DNA of 34,870 nt, from positions 1 to 34,870 of the forward strand of contig CAZIOH010000072.1 of the NCBI GenBank assembly GCA_964540815.1. The letters run 5' to 3'. Both the position numbers and the translations under genes were made by a program. A model generated the notes under the pieces. The model did not search any database, was not told where the DNA came from, and saw nothing but the letters and a program-made list of their open reading frames with translations. This DNA is from CAZIOH01 sp964540815 (GTDB lineage Bacteria; Myxococcota_A; Polyangia; Fen-1088). Positions 7,236 to 16,809 of the stretch are shown here, piece by piece. Position 1 is the stretch's first letter. Every line of letters begins with the position of its first letter.

Positions 7236-8495
7236 TCAGAGACAGACGCCGAAGGTGGGGTTGGTGGACAGAGGGGTGCAGACCTTGGTGCCGCATTCCG
7301 GGGTCGGGCTCGTCACCAGGCAGAGCCGGCGGCAGGCGAGCGCGCCGTTGCTCTCGTTGCAGACGAAGCCGGGCTGGCAGCTCGCCGACGAGACGCAGGT
7401 CGTTCCGTCGGCGCCGGTGCGCGTGGGCTCGCGACATCCGCAGTCGGGAGCATCGCCTCCCGCGGCCCGGTGAAACAGGAAGCAGAGAAGACCGGTCGGG
7501 CAGCCGCTGGTGGCATCGCCGCGCGGATCGCAGGCGAAGGTGCAGGTCTTGTAGGTGGTCATGAGCGCGCCCGTGCACTCGACCGCCGTCGCGCAGCTGC
7601 CCCCCGGATACCGGAACGGAGGTGACGCGGCATCGGACAGCGGGGCCGCGCCCGTGCTCGCAGCACACTGGGTGTCGTTCGCACAAAAGGGAAGGCACAC
7701 CTGGGTCCGTGGGGCGCAACCCGGTCGGGCACTGAGGTCGAAGCACTGCGAGCCGACCATGCAATCGTTGGCGGTGACGCAGGATTGGCCGGGGCCGCTC
7801 GTGCCCGCGGGCACGCAGCGGGCGACCTTGCTGTTGCAGTCGACGAAGCACGATTCCCCGGCGGCGCACGCGCCAGGGGTGGTGACGGTCGGATCGCACC
7901 CCGGGAAGGTGAGCTGGCTCGACGGCGGGCCGTCGGCATCGGAGCCGGCTGCGCCGTCGCCCGCGCCATCGAGCCCGCCGTCGGGGAGCTGGGTGCCGGC
8001 CGGACACGTCCCGTCGGTGTGCTGGATCTGGACCGCAACGGCCTGCGTGCCGCCGCGGGCGATCGTGACGTCGTGGACCTCTCCGTAGCCGAGGCAGGGG
8101 GTGACGTCGCTGGAGACGGTGACCTGTAGCGTGACCTTTCCAACCACGTCCGGGGTGAACGCCACCGAGAACCGGACCCGACCGTCGGCCGCCATCCGGC
8201 CGAACGTGAGCGGCATGGTCGGGACGTAGGTCGGCAGGGTCTTCGGATCGTGCCCGGCCACGCCGGAGACGGTCACGTCGACGGCGGTGACCGCCGTGAA
8301 GGGCGTGTCATCGGCCGAGCTCAAGGTCACGACCAGGTAGGAATCCCGGGCGCACGCCATCCCCGCGCCGGTCCCGAGGATCACCAGCCCCAGCGCGGCC
8401 AGCACCCGCGCCCGGACCGGCGTGGCGAAGGGGGTCGGTCCGCCCCCGCGCCCGGGCGAGGCGGACGACTGCGTGGTGTCGGCCGCGCGAGGCAC
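7236..8495 (-). CDS. Cys-rich secreted or lipid-anchored protein
   Basis: A 419-residue protein from a GTG at 8495, placed 8 bases after the stop of the preceding gene, which suggests translational coupling. The signal region (VLAALGLVILGTG) ends at GMAC (Cys48), a weak lipobox, so it could be a lipoprotein or simply secreted. Residues 50-150 form a beta-rich domain (DSYLVVTLSSADD, then VTLQVTVSSDVTPC). From about residue 190 to the end there are roughly 30 Cys in spaced pairs (GACAAGESCFVDC, SCVTANDCMVGSQC, CVSSASCQPGFVC), the pattern of small disulfide-rich repeats common in Polyangia surface proteins. Automatic pipelines often misname such proteins. Function unknown. It is the last of a tight three-gene group with the metallopeptidase and the small membrane protein. 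Confidence 0.8.
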   Translation of the reverse strand: MPRAADTTQSSASPGRGGGPTPFATPVRARVLAALGLVILGTGAGMACARDSYLVVTLSSADDTPFTAVTAVDVTVSGVAGHDPKTLPTYVPTMPLTFGRMAADGRVRFSVAFTPDVVGKVTLQVTVSSDVTPCLGYGEVHDVTIARGGTQAVAVQIQHTDGTCPAGTQLPDGGLDGAGDGAAGSDADGPPSSQLTFPGCDPTVTTPGACAAGESCFVDCNSKVARCVPAGTSGPGQSCVTANDCMVGSQCFDLSARPGCAPRTQVCLPFCANDTQCAASTGAAPLSDAASPPFRYPGGSCATAVECTGALMTTYKTCTFACDPRGDATSGCPTGLLCFLFHRAAGGDAPDCGCREPTRTGADGTTCVSSASCQPGFVCNESNGALACRRLCLVTSPTPECGTKVCTPLSTNPTFGVCL

Positions 8496-8503
8496 GGAGG
8501 CCC

Positions 8504-8965
8504 TCAGAACGCCACGCGGTTGCCGAGCTCGGTGCTGGGGGCCGCCGGGTTCGACAGGGAGGTGGTGGCCACGATGACGAAGGCCGTGATTCCCACCGCC
8601 GCCACCGCCGTCCAGAACCACCAGCGCTCGATGACCGGGGTGCGCGCGGGCGCCTCGACGACAGGCGTCGGAGCCCAGCTCGGCACGGCTGCGGACGCGG
8701 GCGCGGGCACCGGCGCCCCCTCGGGGACCGCGGTCACCCCGGTCGAGATCGCCGGGCCACCGCCCTCGTCCCGAGCCGCAGCCGCTCCCGCGCGCAGGCT
8801 GGCCAGCGCCAGCGCCAGGAGAATCACCCCGCCCGCGCCCGAGCGCACCCGTCGGCGCAGGGAACCACGAACCTGTCGCACGCGACGCATGCCAGACATT
8901 CTGCGCAGCCGCGCCTCGAAATACCAGTCGCCGCCACCACATCGACCACCGGCGGGCTGCTCCAC
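8504..8965 (-). CDS. Small membrane protein of unknown function
   Basis: A 153-residue protein. The GTG at 8965 has a GGGAG ribosome-binding site, but an ATG at 8899 (MSGMRRVRQ) would give a more ordinary signal peptide and may be the real start. There is a hydrophobic segment after an Arg-rich stretch (GGVILLALALASLRAG), then a Pro/Ala-rich linker. A second membrane segment follows near residues 115-137 (WWFWTAVAAVGITAFVIVA), with a short tail ending GNRVAF. The layout of signal, proline linker and C-terminal membrane helix is like a shortened version of the TPR protein at 15436-16713. It lies 33 bases after the metallopeptidase and 8 bases before the Cys-rich gene. Confidence 0.7.
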   Translation of the reverse strand: MEQPAGGRCGGGDWYFEARLRRMSGMRRVRQVRGSLRRRVRSGAGGVILLALALASLRAGAAAARDEGGGPAISTGVTAVPEGAPVPAPASAAVPSWAPTPVVEAPARTPVIERWWFWTAVAAVGITAFVIVATTSLSNPAAPSTELGNRVAF

Positions 8966-8998
8966 GGGGCTCCCACCACGCTCCGCCCCGGGGCAAGG

Positions 8999-11392
8999 TC
9001 ACATCTTCGCGCGCTGCCAGTCGATGCGCTCGAGGAAGTCGCCGGCGCGCAGCCGCTCCGCCTCCTCGGAGGACTCGCGGCGCAGGGCCTCGGCCGCCTG
9101 GCGGCTCTGCGTGAGATCGCGGGTCTTGAAGGCGGCCACCATGGTCAGGCGCAAGCACTCGCGGCGCACGTCGGTGGGCAAAGCCTTGCGCTCGGCCCCC
9201 GGGTCCTCGCCACCAGGCAGGACCGGGACACACGCCAGCCGCAAGACCGGCAGGGCCGCCGCGGGATCGCGGAAGGCCAGCTGCCGCCCGACCAGATAGG
9301 GCCCGAGCGCCTCGTCGGGGGTGAGCCGCGTGAACTCCGACACCAGGTAGAACAGCAACACCGGATCGATGTTGCCGAGCACGTCGTCCCCGAACAACGC
9401 CCGCCCGAGGGTGCGGCGCGCGCCCTCGTCCCCCAGCGCCCGCAGCTTCGAGCCCGCCAGGCGCCGCTCGCCCTCGTCGGTGGCGCTGGCCAGCACGTCG
9501 AGGATCGACTGGCGCGCGTTGTCGAAGTCGCCGCGCTGAAAATGCACCGCCGCCGCCGCCGTCGCGGCCCGCGCGCGCACCGGCGCGGTGATCTCTCCGT
9601 TGCGCGCCAGCGCCGCCAGCACGTGCAGGGCCCGGACGGGCTCGCCCGCCGCCGCCAGCGCCTGCGCGAGATCGATGCGGATCGTCGGCTCCGCCGGATC
9701 GTCGCAGGAGGATTGCTCGAGCAGCGCCACGGCGCGCGCGGGCGCCACCCCGAGCAGGCCGCGCGCCTCCGCCACCCGCGCCGCCTGCTCGCGCGCGCAC
9801 ACCTTGCGAAAGATCGCCGGGCGCCGGAACTGCTCCCGGGCCCGCGCGCGCTGCTCGGCCGACAGGGTCTGGGTGCCGAGGAAGCGCTTCCACTCGGCCT
9901 CGAGCGCGCCGAGGCTCGTGCCGTAGACGTGCTCGAAGTCCCCGGCGGAGGCGTAGATCGCGCGCAGGCGCTCGGCCCCGCGCGTCTCGAGCAGGTACCG
10001 CACGAACGAGCCTGCCACCGTGTAGGCGCGCGGGCCGGAGACCGCCGAGAAGCCGGCGCCCATCAGCTCCGCCAGCGCCGGGGCATGCCCGTCGTGGAGC
10101 AGGGCGGCGGCCTCCTGGTGGGTGGTCGAGCCGCCGTCGGGATCGGTGAAGTCCGCCGCCTCCGCGATCCCCTCGACGAGGCCGCTCGCGAGGTGCGGCA
10201 GCGGGAGCGGCCCGTGCCACCGCCAGGCCAGCGCCACCCCGAAGAAGCGATCCCCGAAGGCCCCGGCGAACACGTGGGCCATCTCGTGGCGCAGGCGTCG
10301 CGCCGGAAAGCCCTCGCCCTGGACGAAGATCTGCCGCTTCCAGGGCTTGGCGTAGAGGGTCCCGCCGGCGCCCACCCAGGCCTTCTTCTCGTCGGCGCTC
10401 GGGAAATCGAAGACGGTGATCGGCCCGCGCGGCTCGGCGCCGAGGGTCTCGCGCAGCTGATCGTACCGGAACTCGAGATCCTGCATCAGGAGATCCACGT
10501 CGGCCGGCTTCATGCCGGCGGTCGAGGCGTAGCGCAGGATCACCCGGTTCGAATGGCGCTCGGAGTCGAGGAGCCGCGCCAGGTCGGCCTGCCTGACGTG
10601 AAAGCCGAGGGTCCCGCGCGAGACCCAGAAGAAGACCGACAGCAGCAGCGAGCCCGCGACCAGGACCACGCGCCCGGACCGGCCGGGGCGCACGCGTCGG
10701 GCACGCCACAGCGACACGATCGAGATCGCCGTCAGCAACCACACGGCGTTGGCGATGCGAAACCAGCCGAGGGTGGCCGGCGGCCGCAGCGCCTCGTCGT
10801 AGATCGGCCCCGGAAAGTAGCCGCCGAAAGGATCGTAGGCGAACACCGGCGGATCGACGTAGAGCCGGACCAGCGACCAGCCGAGGGAGGCGAGCGGGAG
10901 CCCGAGGGCCACCAGCCGACCGGCCCGACCCGGCAGCGCCAACCCGGCGAGCGCGCCGAGCCCGGCCCCGAAGACCGCCGTGCTGGCCGGCAGCAGCGCG
11001 AAGAAGGCCAGGCCCGCCCCGAGGTTGCAATTGCGGACCCGCAAACCGTTGGCGGAGGAGATCAGGAGGGGAAGGACCGCGGTCCCGAGCGCGGCAGCCA
11101 CCGCGCGCCCGACCAGCCGCCACACCCCCGGCTCGCCGTCCTCACCCTCCTCGCCCACCGGCTGTCGTCGGGCGGCGGCGACCACCCCTTGCCCGATGTC
11201 CACCGAGGCGAGGGCCATGATCAGGCCGAGCGCGAACGCGAAGTCGTAGCCGAGGAGGTCGAACAGCGGCACGAAGTCGAGCGCCAGAGCCAGGGCCGCC
11301 AGCAGGCCCGCCCACACCCAGATCCGGCGCCCCGCGCGCGCGCCCGCCGCGCGAACCATTCGTATGACCCTCGAGCGAAGAATGCCGCTCAT
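8999..11392 (-). CDS. Polytopic membrane zinc metallopeptidase with TPR-like C-terminus
   Basis: A 797-residue protein. The N-terminal 260 residues hold about six or seven membrane helices (for example residues 25-45, 92-112, 125-150, 158-178, 208-228 and 240-258). After this comes a peptidase domain with HEMAH at residues 369-373, the gluzincin-type HExxH. A downstream Glu in GLVEGIAEA (Glu407 or Glu411) could be the third zinc ligand. Residues 500-797 are Ala/Arg/Leu-rich helices resembling TPRs (ALAAAGEPVRALHVLAALAR). The peptidase domain likely faces outside, acting on an envelope substrate; that is inference. It starts 70 bases after the oxidase gene and leads the group with the small membrane protein and the Cys-rich protein, so these may be partners or substrates. 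Confidence 0.82.
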   Translation of the reverse strand: MSGILRSRVIRMVRAAGARAGRRIWVWAGLLAALALALDFVPLFDLLGYDFAFALGLIMALASVDIGQGVVAAARRQPVGEEGEDGEPGVWRLVGRAVAAALGTAVLPLLISSANGLRVRNCNLGAGLAFFALLPASTAVFGAGLGALAGLALPGRAGRLVALGLPLASLGWSLVRLYVDPPVFAYDPFGGYFPGPIYDEALRPPATLGWFRIANAVWLLTAISIVSLWRARRVRPGRSGRVVLVAGSLLLSVFFWVSRGTLGFHVRQADLARLLDSERHSNRVILRYASTAGMKPADVDLLMQDLEFRYDQLRETLGAEPRGPITVFDFPSADEKKAWVGAGGTLYAKPWKRQIFVQGEGFPARRLRHEMAHVFAGAFGDRFFGVALAWRWHGPLPLPHLASGLVEGIAEAADFTDPDGGSTTHQEAAALLHDGHAPALAELMGAGFSAVSGPRAYTVAGSFVRYLLETRGAERLRAIYASAGDFEHVYGTSLGALEAEWKRFLGTQTLSAEQRARAREQFRRPAIFRKVCAREQAARVAEARGLLGVAPARAVALLEQSSCDDPAEPTIRIDLAQALAAAGEPVRALHVLAALARNGEITAPVRARAATAAAAVHFQRGDFDNARQSILDVLASATDEGERRLAGSKLRALGDEGARRTLGRALFGDDVLGNIDPVLLFYLVSEFTRLTPDEALGPYLVGRQLAFRDPAAALPVLRLACVPVLPGGEDPGAERKALPTDVRRECLRLTMVAAFKTRDLTQSRQAAEALRRESSEEAERLRAGDFLERIDWQRAKM

Positions 11393-11462
11393 CTTACTTC
11401 ATGGGTACGCGAGGCCCGGAGAGAGAGCTCACGACGAATGGGACGAATGACGACGGGGCCTT

Positions 11463-12739
<1,277 letters not shown>

Positions 12740-12743
<4 letters not shown>

Positions 12744-13024
12744 CGGGCGCCCTTCACCCCGGGCCCCGCGACGAACCACTTGAGCTCGGTCGGGACGAGG
12801 GGAGGGCGCGACGTGAAGGGACGAATGCCCTCGGGTGGCTCGCCGGTCGCCGCCGCGAGCGCCAGCACCACCGCCCGCAGGCACTCCTTGCCCTGACACG
12901 GCCCGGTCCCGAACCCGGTGTAGCGCTTGACCTCCTCGAGCGCGGTGAAGCCGGTGGCCACGGCGTGCTCCACATCCGCCACGGTGACGTCCTCGCAGCG
13001 ACAGAGGATCCACTTCGGGGGCAT
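12740..13024 (-). CDS. BFD-like [2Fe-2S]-binding protein
   Basis: A 94-residue protein that would hold one [2Fe-2S] cluster. The four Cys are Cys8 and Cys10 (ILCRCEDVT) and Cys43 and Cys48 (GPCQGKEC), the spacing of the BFD-like domain found in HcnA, opine oxidases and heterotetrameric amine oxidases. The helix-turn segment between them (HAVATGFTALEEVKRYTGFG) is also typical. It follows the lipoprotein gene by 9 bases and overlaps the flavoenzyme by 4, so it is most likely its electron-transfer partner. The FAD/NAD alpha subunit that usually completes such enzymes is not in this window. Confidence 0.88.
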
Positions 13025-13033
13025 GCGTCGGCC

Positions 13034-13984
13034 CTACTTCCCCGCGGGGGCCGGGGAAAGTGTTGGCCGGGTCGGCACCTGGAACGCCCGGGCATCCACC
13101 GGTCGGTCGAGCTCGACCGACGTCACGCGCCCGGTGAAGGCCAGAGGCCCGGCTTGCATCTCGAGCGCGTAGGGGACCAGCATGTCCTCGACCCGTCGCC
13201 AGTCGCTCACGCGCGAGGTGAACGGGACATCGCCCTGAGGCCCGGCGTGCACCAGCCGCTGAACGGTGAGCAGATGGGTGGCCCGATCGTAACAGTTGGT
13301 CCAGGTCCCGCCTTGCGCGGGCGTCATGATCAGACACTCGAGCAGGGCACCGCCCTCGTCCCGCTCGTTCCTGGCCTCGATCCGCGGAAAGAGCGCGCGC
13401 CACCGCAGCTCGCCGTTCCAGGCGGCCTCGATGAGGCTCTGCTCGGCCTCCGGGCCGGACAGGACCCGCAGACCGTTGATCGGGTCCTCCGCCCAGCAGC
13501 GCCGGCCGTCGCAGCCCTCGCGCGAGCTGGCGAGCCCCGCCAGGGTCGTGATGGTCAGGACCCGATCGCCCACCGCCGCGACGTGTTCGACCGTGCCCGA
13601 CATCCCGAGCCCGCGGAATGTGATTTCCATTCTGGTCCGGGAGGAGGTGTGGCGAGCGAGGCTCACCGCTCCCCCCAGCGCCTGGACCGCGTCGGCCAGG
13701 ATGTCGTCGACGGAACGCGCGGGGGCGGCGAGGGGGGGAGCTGCCACCGCGGGAACAGCGACAGGAGCGACCGCGACGGCGGACGGGGGACCGGAGGGCG
13801 GCGGCGTGGCCGGCGTCCGGGCCGGCGTCGGCGTCGGCGCCGCGGTGCGCGCGGGGGCGGACGGTCCCGTCGCTGCCCGGGGAAGGCCCGGCGCGCAGGC
13901 GAGCAGGGTGCAGCCGAGGACGACGGCGGTGCGCCCCGTCACGGGGGAGTGGCGGCCCGACGGGCGGCGCGGGCCTTGGCACAT
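13034..13984 (-). CDS. Lipoprotein with LolA-like C-terminal domain (tentative)
   Basis: A 316-residue protein from the ATG at 13984, chosen because it gives a normal lipoprotein signal (VVLGCTLLAC, lipid Cys30). The upstream open frame is Arg-rich and unlike protein. Residues 31-95 are a Pro/Ala/Thr linker. The last 220 residues (DDILADAVQALGGA onward) look like a beta-rich half-barrel: EITFRGLGMSGTVEHV, ECLIMTPAQGGTWTNCYD, then DWRRVEDMLVPYALEM. Such a region resembles LolA/LppX-type lipid carriers or the outer-membrane lipoprotein-sorting fold. I cannot prove this from sequence. It is the first gene of the group with the BFD-like protein and the oxidase, 9 bases upstream of the former. Confidence 0.75.
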   Translation of the reverse strand: MCQGPRRPSGRHSPVTGRTAVVLGCTLLACAPGLPRAATGPSAPARTAAPTPTPARTPATPPPSGPPSAVAVAPVAVPAVAAPPLAAPARSVDDILADAVQALGGAVSLARHTSSRTRMEITFRGLGMSGTVEHVAAVGDRVLTITTLAGLASSREGCDGRRCWAEDPINGLRVLSGPEAEQSLIEAAWNGELRWRALFPRIEARNERDEGGALLECLIMTPAQGGTWTNCYDRATHLLTVQRLVHAGPQGDVPFTSRVSDWRRVEDMLVPYALEMQAGPLAFTGRVTSVELDRPVDARAFQVPTRPTLSPAPAGK

Positions 13985-14312
13985 CGGGGCGCGGGAGCCG
14001 GGCGCTTGGTCGAGCATCGACCCGGGATGGTCGACCGGTTGGGACCCCCGCGTCAAGGAAACGGGGCGCGAGAGCCGGACCGAGAAGCTCCGGGACGAGC
14101 CGCGCCCTCCCTCGAGCAGGCCGCCGCGCGCCGCGTCGCGGACTCGCACGAATTCATGGAACTTTGTTTCGTGTGTCTGTCACAATGAATGTGTCCGAAT
14201 TGTTTCTTCCTCGAGAAGGCGCGCTCCGCAGGCCGTTGGCCTCGTGCGTGACCACCTCCCGAGGCGGGACGCCACTGGTGACGAACATGATCCCTCGACG
14301 TGGAGATCCCGA
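13985..14312. other. Divergent intergenic region, no gene recognised
   Basis: About 330 bases separate two divergent lipoprotein genes. Most is GC-rich and featureless. The part at 14150-14215 is clearly richer in A and T (TTTGTTTCGTG, CACAATGAATG, GAATTGTTTCTTCC) and is the likely promoter zone for the plus-strand gene. I could not fix a -35/-10 pair. A 45-codon frame from 14185 exists but has no ribosome-binding site. Confidence 0.45.
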
Positions 14313-15425
14313 ATGTCATTGATCCATCGGCGCTCGACGATCCGCGGTGGTGTCGGCGTGGTGGGCGACTCCCAGGGGCCTCGAGCGGGCATGCGCGATG
14401 CCGCAAGCGCGGCCCGGCCGAGCTCGTTCCGGCTCTGGTTGGTCGTGTCGGCGGCGACAGCCTGCGCCTGCTCATCGAGCACGTACCTGCGCGATCCCGT
14501 CGAGAGCTTCACCGGAGCTGGCGGCGCGCTGCCCTCGTTCGGGAACGGAGGGTCGGGGGGAGACGGAGCGAGCACCGCGCCCGCGGGCTCGGCCGGTGGA
14601 CGAGACGGCCTCGAGACCGGCAGTGGCGGGAGTGGACCGCTCGCGAACACCGGTGGCCAGGCGGGCGCGGCGGTCCCCTCGGGCGGAGTGCCAGCGCCCG
14701 AGGGAACCTCCACCGGCGGGATGGACCCGAGCGGTGGGGCCGGCAGCGGTGCGGGCTCCGCCGGGGGAGCTCCCGCCACGGGCGAGAGCGGCGGAGCCGC
14801 GGGGAATGTGGCGGGCATCGCGGGGGCCATGGGTCCGGCAGGCAGCGGCGGGTCCGGGAGCGGCGGGACACCGGGCCAAGGTGGGCCAGGTGGGCCGGGT
14901 GGGCAAGGGGGGCCAACCGGCCCAGCCGGGCCGGGCGGGCAAGGCGGGATGGTCCCAGCGCGCGTGGACACCGCGCAGTACAACTTCGAAACCTCGACGC
15001 AGGGCTGGGCCATGAGCGCGGGAGCCGGCGTCTTCACCAGCATCACGCGCAGCACGGTCCTGCGGTTTGCCGGGATGTCCTCGCTCGAAGGGGCGCTCAC
15101 CACCGTCGGCAACGAGGTCTTTCAGCTGCTGATCACCCCTCCCGCCATCGCCCCCGGCACGGTCGTGACCTTTCACGTCTTCTTCCCCACCAATGCCAGC
15201 GTCGACTGGGTGATGCCTTACGTCCAGCAGGGGGCGACCTCGGTCCCGACGGCTTACCTCTGGACGGGGGCGTACACCGCGGCCGCGGACTTCGTGCTCG
15301 GGGCCTGGAACACGATTCCTGTCCAGGTCCCCAATCCCGCGACGGCGGTGTTCAGCCTCGGCGTCCAGTTCCACACCGCCGGGCCCTGGACCGGTTCGGT
15401 CTACGTCGACAGCGTGGGTTGGTGA
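14313..15425 (+). CDS. Lipoprotein with collagen-like linker and beta-sandwich-like domain
   Basis: A 370-residue protein. The ATG at 14313 has GGAG 8 bases upstream; an ATG at 14391 would give a shorter signal. The hydrophobic core FRLWLVVSAATAC is followed by CSSS, so it is lipidated. Residues about 60-215 are Gly/Ser/Ala-rich and end in nine or so Gly-X-Y triplets (GPGGPGGQGGPTGPAGPGG). The last 150 residues (VDTAQYNFETSTQGWAMSAG to SVYVDSVGW) look like a galactose-binding or carbohydrate-binding-module jelly roll. Its opening Phe-Glu and closing Tyr-Val-Asp-x-Val are the usual edge strands of that fold. A polysaccharide-binding role is inferred. The stop lies in a hairpin shared with the convergent TPR gene. 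Confidence 0.82.
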   Translation: MSLIHRRSTIRGGVGVVGDSQGPRAGMRDAASAARPSSFRLWLVVSAATACACSSSTYLRDPVESFTGAGGALPSFGNGGSGGDGASTAPAGSAGGRDGLETGSGGSGPLANTGGQAGAAVPSGGVPAPEGTSTGGMDPSGGAGSGAGSAGGAPATGESGGAAGNVAGIAGAMGPAGSGGSGSGGTPGQGGPGGPGGQGGPTGPAGPGGQGGMVPARVDTAQYNFETSTQGWAMSAGAGVFTSITRSTVLRFAGMSSLEGALTTVGNEVFQLLITPPAIAPGTVVTFHVFFPTNASVDWVMPYVQQGATSVPTAYLWTGAYTAAADFVLGAWNTIPVQVPNPATAVFSLGVQFHTAGPWTGSVYVDSVGW

Positions 15426-15431
15426 CCCACG
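15413..15431. terminator. Hairpin at convergent gene ends
   Basis: CGTGGGT-TGGTG-ACCCACG forms a perfect 7-bp stem with a 5-base loop. The stop codon of the plus-strand lipoprotein (TGA 15423-15425) falls across the loop and right arm. The minus-strand stop is 5 bases away. There is no T tract, so terminator function is inferred from position. Confidence 0.5.
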
Positions 15432-15435
15432 ACGC

Positions 15436-16713
15436 TCAGAACCTCCACTGGCCAGTCGCGCCCGCCGAGTCCATCGTGAAGTAGACGGCGACCCCCGTGC
15501 CGAGCGCGGCCACGCCGGTCAGGGCCAGGAGAACGTTGGTCCTGCGGGCTCGACTCTTGACGTCGTCGATGTCCTGCGGAGTACAGCCGACGACCGTCAG
15601 CCCGCAGGAATTCTTGAGCTCGTCGAACCGCGACGACGCCGACAGGCCCGAGATGACCGTCGCGGTCGCGAGGGCCAGCGCCGCGCCGCCGACGGCCCAG
15701 GGAACCCAGCCCGACAGGCTGCTCCGCGACGATTCCGCCGGGGTGGTCGGGGCGGAGCTGGCGGGACGGCTGAGATCGACGGCCGGGGAGGGGGACTTGG
15801 CGCTGGTGGTCGAGGGGAGCGGGACGAAGGCGGGGGGCACCTGGACGGCCGGGCGGGGCGTGGAACGGGCGGCAGGGCCGGCCAGAGGCCCGGCGGGGCT
15901 GACAGAGGTGACCGGCGTGGGCGTGGGCGTGGNNNNNNNNNNNNNNNNNNNNNNNNNNNNNNNNNNNNNNNNNNNNNNNNNNNNNNNNNNNNNNNNNNNN
16001 NNNNNNNNNNNNNNNNNNNNNNNNNNNNNNNNCGTGGTCGTGGTCGTGGTCGTGATCTTGGGCGGCGCGGAGACCGCCCGTGGGGCGGTGGGGGGGGGCG
16101 GGCTGGTGCGGGGAGGTGGCGCGACCGCCGGTGGGACCACGACAGGCACGATCGCCGGGGCACGCGCGGCCGCGGGTGGGCTCTCGCCGGAGGGCTCGCT
16201 CTTCTCGGCCTTGCGGGTGCTGGCCCCCGGAGCGGCCGCACCCGGCGTCTTCAGCTGCTGCTCGAGCTCGCGGACCTCCTTCTCGGCGCTCGGTCGGTAG
16301 GTCCCGGCCGGATCCCTCCGCAGGTAGGTCTTGAAGCTGCGCAGCGCCTCGGCATCGCGACCCGCCTCGCGCTGGGCCTCGGCCATCTCGAACAGCAGCC
16401 GCGGATCGCCCGAGGCCTGGTAGGCGCGGCCGTAGGAGGCGATGGCCTCGTCCAGGTGACCGAGGTCGTGGGCGCGCCGCGCGCTCTCCACCAGGCTCGC
16501 GGCGGACTCGGTCTCGCCCTGGGCCAAGGCTGCCGGCAGCACCCCGATGAGGCCCGGGCCCACCGCCCCGAGCGCGGCGACGGACACGACGAGGAAAGTC
16601 AGGCTCGAGATTCTCTGCAACGAGATAGCCTCCCATACGCGCGCCACCCGGCGCCACGCCCCCGCCCCCTCGGGGGCCCGCGGCGACGACAGAAGACGAT
16701 CGCGTTCGTCCAT
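15436..16713 (-). CDS. TPR-containing membrane protein with Pro/Thr linker, interrupted by an assembly gap
   Basis: The start at 16713 gives a basic N-terminus and a hydrophobic signal (LTFLVVSVAALGAVGPGLIG) with an ALAQG cleavage-like site near residue 65. Two or three TPR units follow (about residues 70-135: HLDEAIASYGRAYQASGDPR, then EMAEAQREAGRDAEALRSFK). Next is a long Pro/Ala/Thr linker holding the 100 N. The C-terminal 110 residues have two membrane helices (WVPWAVGGAALALATATVISG and TNVLLALTGVAALGTGVAVYF) around a Cys-containing loop (LKNSCGLTVVGCTPQDIDDV). This layout is frequent in Polyangia and has no known function. Both halves read in one frame across the gap, but the gap length is probably a placeholder, so the true linker length is unknown. 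Confidence 0.8.
   Translation of the reverse strand: MDERDRLLSSPRAPEGAGAWRRVARVWEAISLQRISSLTFLVVSVAALGAVGPGLIGVLPAALAQGETESAASLVESARRAHDLGHLDEAIASYGRAYQASGDPRLLFEMAEAQREAGRDAEALRSFKTYLRRDPAGTYRPSAEKEVRELEQQLKTPGAAAPGASTRKAEKSEPSGESPPAAARAPAIVPVVVPPAVAPPPRTSPPPPTAPRAVSAPPKITTTTTTTXXXXXXXXXXXXXXXXXXXXXXXXXXXXXXXXXXTPTPTPVTSVSPAGPLAGPAARSTPRPAVQVPPAFVPLPSTTSAKSPSPAVDLSRPASSAPTTPAESSRSSLSGWVPWAVGGAALALATATVISGLSASSRFDELKNSCGLTVVGCTPQDIDDVKSRARRTNVLLALTGVAALGTGVAVYFTMDSAGATGQWRF
15933..16032. other. Assembly gap of exactly 100 N in a short tandem repeat
   Basis: The left flank is repeated GGGCGT and the right flank is repeated GTGGTC, which encode Pro-Thr and Thr-Thr on the minus strand. Exactly 100 N is the usual placeholder for a gap of unknown size. 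The missing DNA is therefore most likely more of a collapsed hexanucleotide repeat. Confidence 0.95.
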
Positions 16714-16791
16714 AGCAACCCGGAATTAGTAACACAGGAGCCACCGGCCCGTCGCTTGCCACGTCGCGTCCCGAGACGGGCCCGAACCCGG

Positions 16792-16804
16792 GCTCCCCGG
16801 GAGC
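16792..16804 (-). terminator. Possible topB terminator hairpin
   Basis: GCTCCCCGGGAGC is a perfect 13-base palindrome 5 bases past the topoisomerase stop codon. The arms are short and there is no U tract, so this is only a candidate. Confidence 0.3.
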
Positions 16805-16809
16805 TGTCC

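Noticed and set aside
14185..14322. A 45-codon frame in the divergent lipoprotein intergenic region
   Set aside because: It has no ribosome-binding site and overlaps the next start codon, and it starts within the likely promoter zone.
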